From: Thermococcus thioreducens
GTDB taxonomy: Archaea > Methanobacteriota_B > Thermococci > Thermococcales > Thermococcaceae
Direction: 5' to 3'
Length of the DNA: 64,000 nt
NCBI RefSeq assembly: GCF_002214545.1
Contig: NZ_CP015105.1
Location: forward strand, 1,736,001-1,800,000
Shown: one piece after another, positions 61,822 through 64,000 of the stretch
Layout: each line of letters begins with the position of its first letter
How positions within the stretch are numbered: position 1 is the first letter of the stretch
Position numbers and translations under genes: made by a program
Notes under the pieces: model-generated
Told to the model about the DNA's origin: nothing
The model's input: the letters and a program-made list of their open reading frames with translations, nothing else
Databases searched by the model: none

Positions 61822-62664
61822 GTTACAAACTTTTCTGGCGAAAAGTTTGATCAAAAGGTCGTGATTCCTTTTGAGTGGCTAAATTTTTAGTGGGTTTTTC
61901 AGTGGTCGGATTGTACTTTGGATTCATTGTCAAAAGAGCGTTCTTTAACGGGTTCGACTTCAACTCGCGCTCCGAAGGAGCGCTAAAAAGCCCGAACCCA
62001 TTTTAGACGCGTAGGCCAAAAGAATCCCAAACAGAACTGCCAATTCAAGTGAAAACCTCCTAAACAGCAATCCACGAAAGAATCACAAACTTTGATGAAA
62101 CTTTGCGCAGGCAAAGTTTCAGCGCTGGCGGAAAAATGACATGCAATTCTAAAAACGCTTGTTGATCTGATAGCGTTTCACTCCCAACAATGTCAAATGA
62201 CAAGGCTTGATATTAAACCCTCATTCACCTGCGGATTTCAGAATTCATGCTTGATTTTCCCAAAGCTGGCTTGGTTGGCAAAGTTCTAGGGGTGTGGGGG
62301 CGTTAGCCCCCCAGCAAGCTTTGCGCAAGCAAAGCTTGACCAAAAAGTTCCGACTGCCCAAGAGGGGCTTGAAGATGTTGCATGCATTGTTAAGCGGGAG
62401 GTTTGTTTGGGGTTTACTTTCATGAGAGCCCATTGGAATGAGGTTTGCTCAAAAACAGCGCCCGAAGGGCGCTAAGGAGAAGAAACCCTTATCACGAGGA
62501 TGGAGTTTAAAGCAAACCCTTAAATTAGGTTAGCACCTCTAAAAGGCATGCCATTTTTGATGAAACTTTTCTCCAGAAAAGTTTCTTAACGTGGGGTGAA
62601 ACCCCACCTCGGGGGTTTGAGAGTACAGAGAGATAAGGGGGCGGAGCCCCCTTGTCTTTCGTTG
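61822..62664. repeat. Hairpin-rich non-coding region between two tRNA genes
   Basis: No convincing gene is found in these 843 bp. Perfect hairpins recur: AAACTTTTC-TGGC-GAAAAGTTT (61827-61848), GCGCTCC-GAA-GGAGCGC (61967-61983), GAAACTTTGC-GCAG-GCAAAGTTTC (62097-62120), GGGGGC-GTTA-GCCCCC (62297-62312), CAAGCTTTGC-GCAA-GCAAAGCTTG (62316-62339), GCGCCC-GAA-GGGCGC (62458-62472), GAAACTTTTCT-CC-AGAAAAGTTTC (62562-62585), GTGGGGT-GAA-ACCCCAC (62591-62607) and GGGGGC-GGA-GCCCCC (62637-62651). Four are variants of the (A)AACTTT stem and four have GAA or GGA loops, like hairpins in the TnpB-derived element at 36578. It may be decayed mobile DNA; the first hairpin can also terminate tRNA-Val. Confidence 0.7.
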
Positions 62665-62742
62665 TGGCGGGCCGGGCGGGATTTGAACCCGCGACCTTCG
62701 GCTCCGGAGGCCGACGCCCTGTCCCGACTAGGCCACCGGCCC
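62665..62742 (-). tRNA. tRNA-Arg (CCG)
   Basis: On the minus strand: acceptor GGGCCGG/CCGGCCC, D-arm GCCTAGTCGGGACAGGGC, anticodon stem TCGGC-CTCCGGA-GCCGA giving CCG, T-arm GCGGG-TTCAAAT-CCCGC, discriminator G and encoded CCA. Its promoter (TTTTTAAATTC on the minus strand, about 62767-62777) is upstream. Convergent with tRNA-Val across the hairpin region. Confidence 0.94.
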
Positions 62743-62885
62743 ACGCCCATAGGTATTCCCCGGGTGAATTTAAAAACCTAATCACTGCTTTTGATGTACC
62801 GAACTATACATTAAAGCATCAAAAAGCACAAAAACTTTTTAGCTTAGGCGCCCTACATAGAACAAGGAAGAGGAGGAGTGATACC

Positions 62886-63251
62886 ATGCGGCCCCACGAA
62901 TTCAAGCTCACCGAGGAGGGTATAAAGGCTGTTCTTCCGCCCCTTGAGGCTGAGATAATGGAACACATGTGGAGGGTCAAGGTGGCAACGGCGGGACAGG
63001 TCTATGAGTACATGAAGGTGAAACATCCGGACATAAGGCGCTCCACCATAAGCATCCTCATGAACCGTCTGTGCGAGCGCGGACTTCTCAAGAGGAGCGT
63101 TGAGAAGGGAAGGGGTGGAATGAGATACGTGTACTCCATAACCACCACGAGAGAAGAGTTCGAAGAGAGGGTCGTCCAGAGCATCTTGGACGCTCTCATG
63201 ACGAACTTCAAGGAGGCGACCTACGCCTACCTCTCCAGAATTAAGAAGTGA
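62886..63251 (+). CDS. BlaI/MecI-like winged-helix repressor
   Basis: A 121-residue protein of the penicillinase-repressor family: LPPLEAEIMEHMWRV, ATAGQVYEYMKV, RRSTISILMNRLCERGLLKRSVEKGRGGMRYVYSI and a helical C-terminus for dimerisation. In bacteria BlaI is cut by the membrane metalloprotease BlaR1. Here the next gene, 6 bp downstream, is a membrane M48 protease, so a parallel signal circuit is suggested. The start follows AGGAGGAGTG; a longer in-frame reading crosses the tRNA gene and is rejected. Confidence 0.85.
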   Translation: MRPHEFKLTEEGIKAVLPPLEAEIMEHMWRVKVATAGQVYEYMKVKHPDIRRSTISILMNRLCERGLLKRSVEKGRGGMRYVYSITTTREEFEERVVQSILDALMTNFKEATYAYLSRIKK

Positions 63252-63257
63252 TGGGAA

Positions 63258-64000
63258 ATGCTGTTCATTATCATGGCCCTCGAAGTCATACTGGCCGTGA
63301 TAGCCCTTAAAGAGCTGGGTCTCAGGATAGCTTTGGCTGCCTTCGGCTCCATACTTCTCCTGTACTTCTGGGTCTCAACCAAGGACGTTAAGGGCAGCTA
63401 CCTGACGCTTCAGAGGAGCGAAATTCCATGGCTCTACGACGGCATAGCGGAGATGGCCAAAAAGGCAGGGCTCCCAATGCCCAGGGTGTACATCCTGGAC
63501 GACTACATACCCAACGCATACTCCTTCAAGAACACGATAGTCCTTTCCCTGGGGCTTTTTGAGGTTCTCGACAGCGACGAGATACTCGCCGTTGCCGCCC
63601 ACGAGCTCGGCCACATAAAGAACGGAGACACAAAGATATTCCCCGTGCTCGCCTACGGCAGATTCCTTATGATGGTGTTCACTGGAGTGCTCATACTTCT
63701 CGCCCATACATCGGCCGTTACAGTAGCGGCCCTCTTCCTCTACGCCCTCTATGAGGTCGCCAGGGCCAATTTCCTTAAGAGCAGAGAGTTCCAGGCGGAT
63801 GAAACAGCGCTCAGACTGCTGGACGTGCCGATGAGCCTCAAACACGCCCTCGAAGAGCTCAAGTACTACGAAGACCTGAGGGTTGGCGTCAGACTGAGTG
63901 CCCTGCCTAGCATAGAGCCAGCGATAGAGAGAAAGCAGAAGCCTGCGATAATAGAGACCCACCCAAGCTATGACGAGAGGATATTTAGGATACTCGTGGA
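63258..64000 (+). CDS. M48-family membrane metalloprotease, 5' part
   Basis: 247 codons to the right edge, 3' end outside. Two N-terminal membrane helices (about residues 2-16 and 24-39), then NAYSFKNTIVLSLGLFEVL, the zinc motif AAHELGHIKNGD with the metal ligands HExxH, two more hydrophobic segments, and EFQADETA, where the third ligand is expected. It resembles HtpX but is preceded by a BlaI-type repressor rather than standing alone. The start follows GTGATGGGAA weakly and is coupled to the repressor gene. Confidence 0.85.
   Translation, partial: MLFIIMALEVILAVIALKELGLRIALAAFGSILLLYFWVSTKDVKGSYLTLQRSEIPWLYDGIAEMAKKAGLPMPRVYILDDYIPNAYSFKNTIVLSLGLFEVLDSDEILAVAAHELGHIKNGDTKIFPVLAYGRFLMMVFTGVLILLAHTSAVTVAALFLYALYEVARANFLKSREFQADETALRLLDVPMSLKHALEELKYYEDLRVGVRLSALPSIEPAIERKQKPAIIETHPSYDERIFRILV

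Noticed and set aside
61822-62664. CRISPR array or tRNA-integrated provirus between tRNA-Val and tRNA-Arg
   Set aside because: No direct repeats, no integrase gene, and no copy of a tRNA 3' end was found. Only dispersed hairpins.

Overview
The window is chromosomal DNA of a hyperthermophilic archaeon of the order Thermococcales, most likely the genus Thermococcus. The evidence is recall-based protein resemblance (no search was run). The proteins include a PfpI-type protease, a 605-residue tungsten aldehyde:ferredoxin oxidoreductase preceded by its radical SAM partner, and a ferredoxin with an Asp cluster ligand. They also include two dye-linked L-proline dehydrogenase clusters, a subtilisin like T. 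kodakarensis Tk-SP, the branched-polyamine synthase BpsA, archaeal phosphopantothenate synthetase, diphthine synthase, archaeal SRP RNA and CCA-encoding tRNAs. Promoters are archaeal (BRE/TATA about 25 bp before the start, several apparently leaderless genes), and many genes overlap in operons.

Layout: 1-7.2 kb holds housekeeping and envelope genes: radical SAM, OsmC, MarC, a HK97 A-domain-like (family 4 encapsulin-like) small protein, a PspC/DUF4097 membrane cluster, PfpI, an Lrp regulator and a DRG GTPase. 7.4-8.5 kb is a scar where a TnpB remnant is joined to a broken ATPase gene. 9.1-13.8 kb is a proline module (two-gene Na+ symporter followed by the two-subunit dehydrogenase PDH1), with stacked palindromes between the two parts. 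13.8-15.2 kb is an insertion sequence carrying TnpB. 15.2-23.5 kb is a sugar module: galactokinase, GH57 alpha-galactosidase, MFS carrier, LmbE-type deacetylase, GH4, an unrelated ATPase and GH1. 23.6-25.8 kb is a large secreted caspase/legumain-like protein split by a frameshift at an A7 run. 25.8-32.3 kb holds a C69 hydrolase, a KaiC-like pair, KptA, a membrane phosphodiesterase-like protein and CoA-disulfide reductase.

32.3-37.1 kb is an accessory region: three toxin-antitoxin modules, one of them broken by a small TnpB-derived element, and a pentapeptide-repeat/K+-channel fusion. 37.1-40.5 kb is the four-subunit proline dehydrogenase operon, divergent from the SRP RNA gene. 41-43 kb holds pyrD, queC and tRNA-Phe/tRNA-Gly. 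43.1-46.3 kb is cmo-aor. 46.5-52.9 kb holds secreted subtilisin, a secreted toroid-repeat protein, bpsA, a PP-loop enzyme and a DUF59 protein. 53-61.7 kb holds ferredoxin, nicotinate phosphoribosyltransferase, the NfnSL (SudBA) electron-bifurcating pair, phosphopantothenate synthetase, a Xre regulator and dphB. 61.7-62.7 kb is tRNA-Val, a hairpin-rich non-coding stretch of about 840 bp, and tRNA-Arg. The window ends in a BlaI-like repressor coupled to an M48 membrane protease.

Functionally the window links peptide and amino-acid catabolism (secreted protease, proline uptake and oxidation, AOR, ferredoxin, Nfn) with galactoside use and redox handling. The points most worth a second look are the split, apparently circularly permuted caspase-like protein with an SCP2-like tail; the encapsulin A-domain-like protein; the TnpB with a displaced RuvC glutamate and the solo omega-RNA-like copy that disrupts a VapC gene; the BlaI-M48 pair; and the channel fused to a pentapeptide beta-helix.
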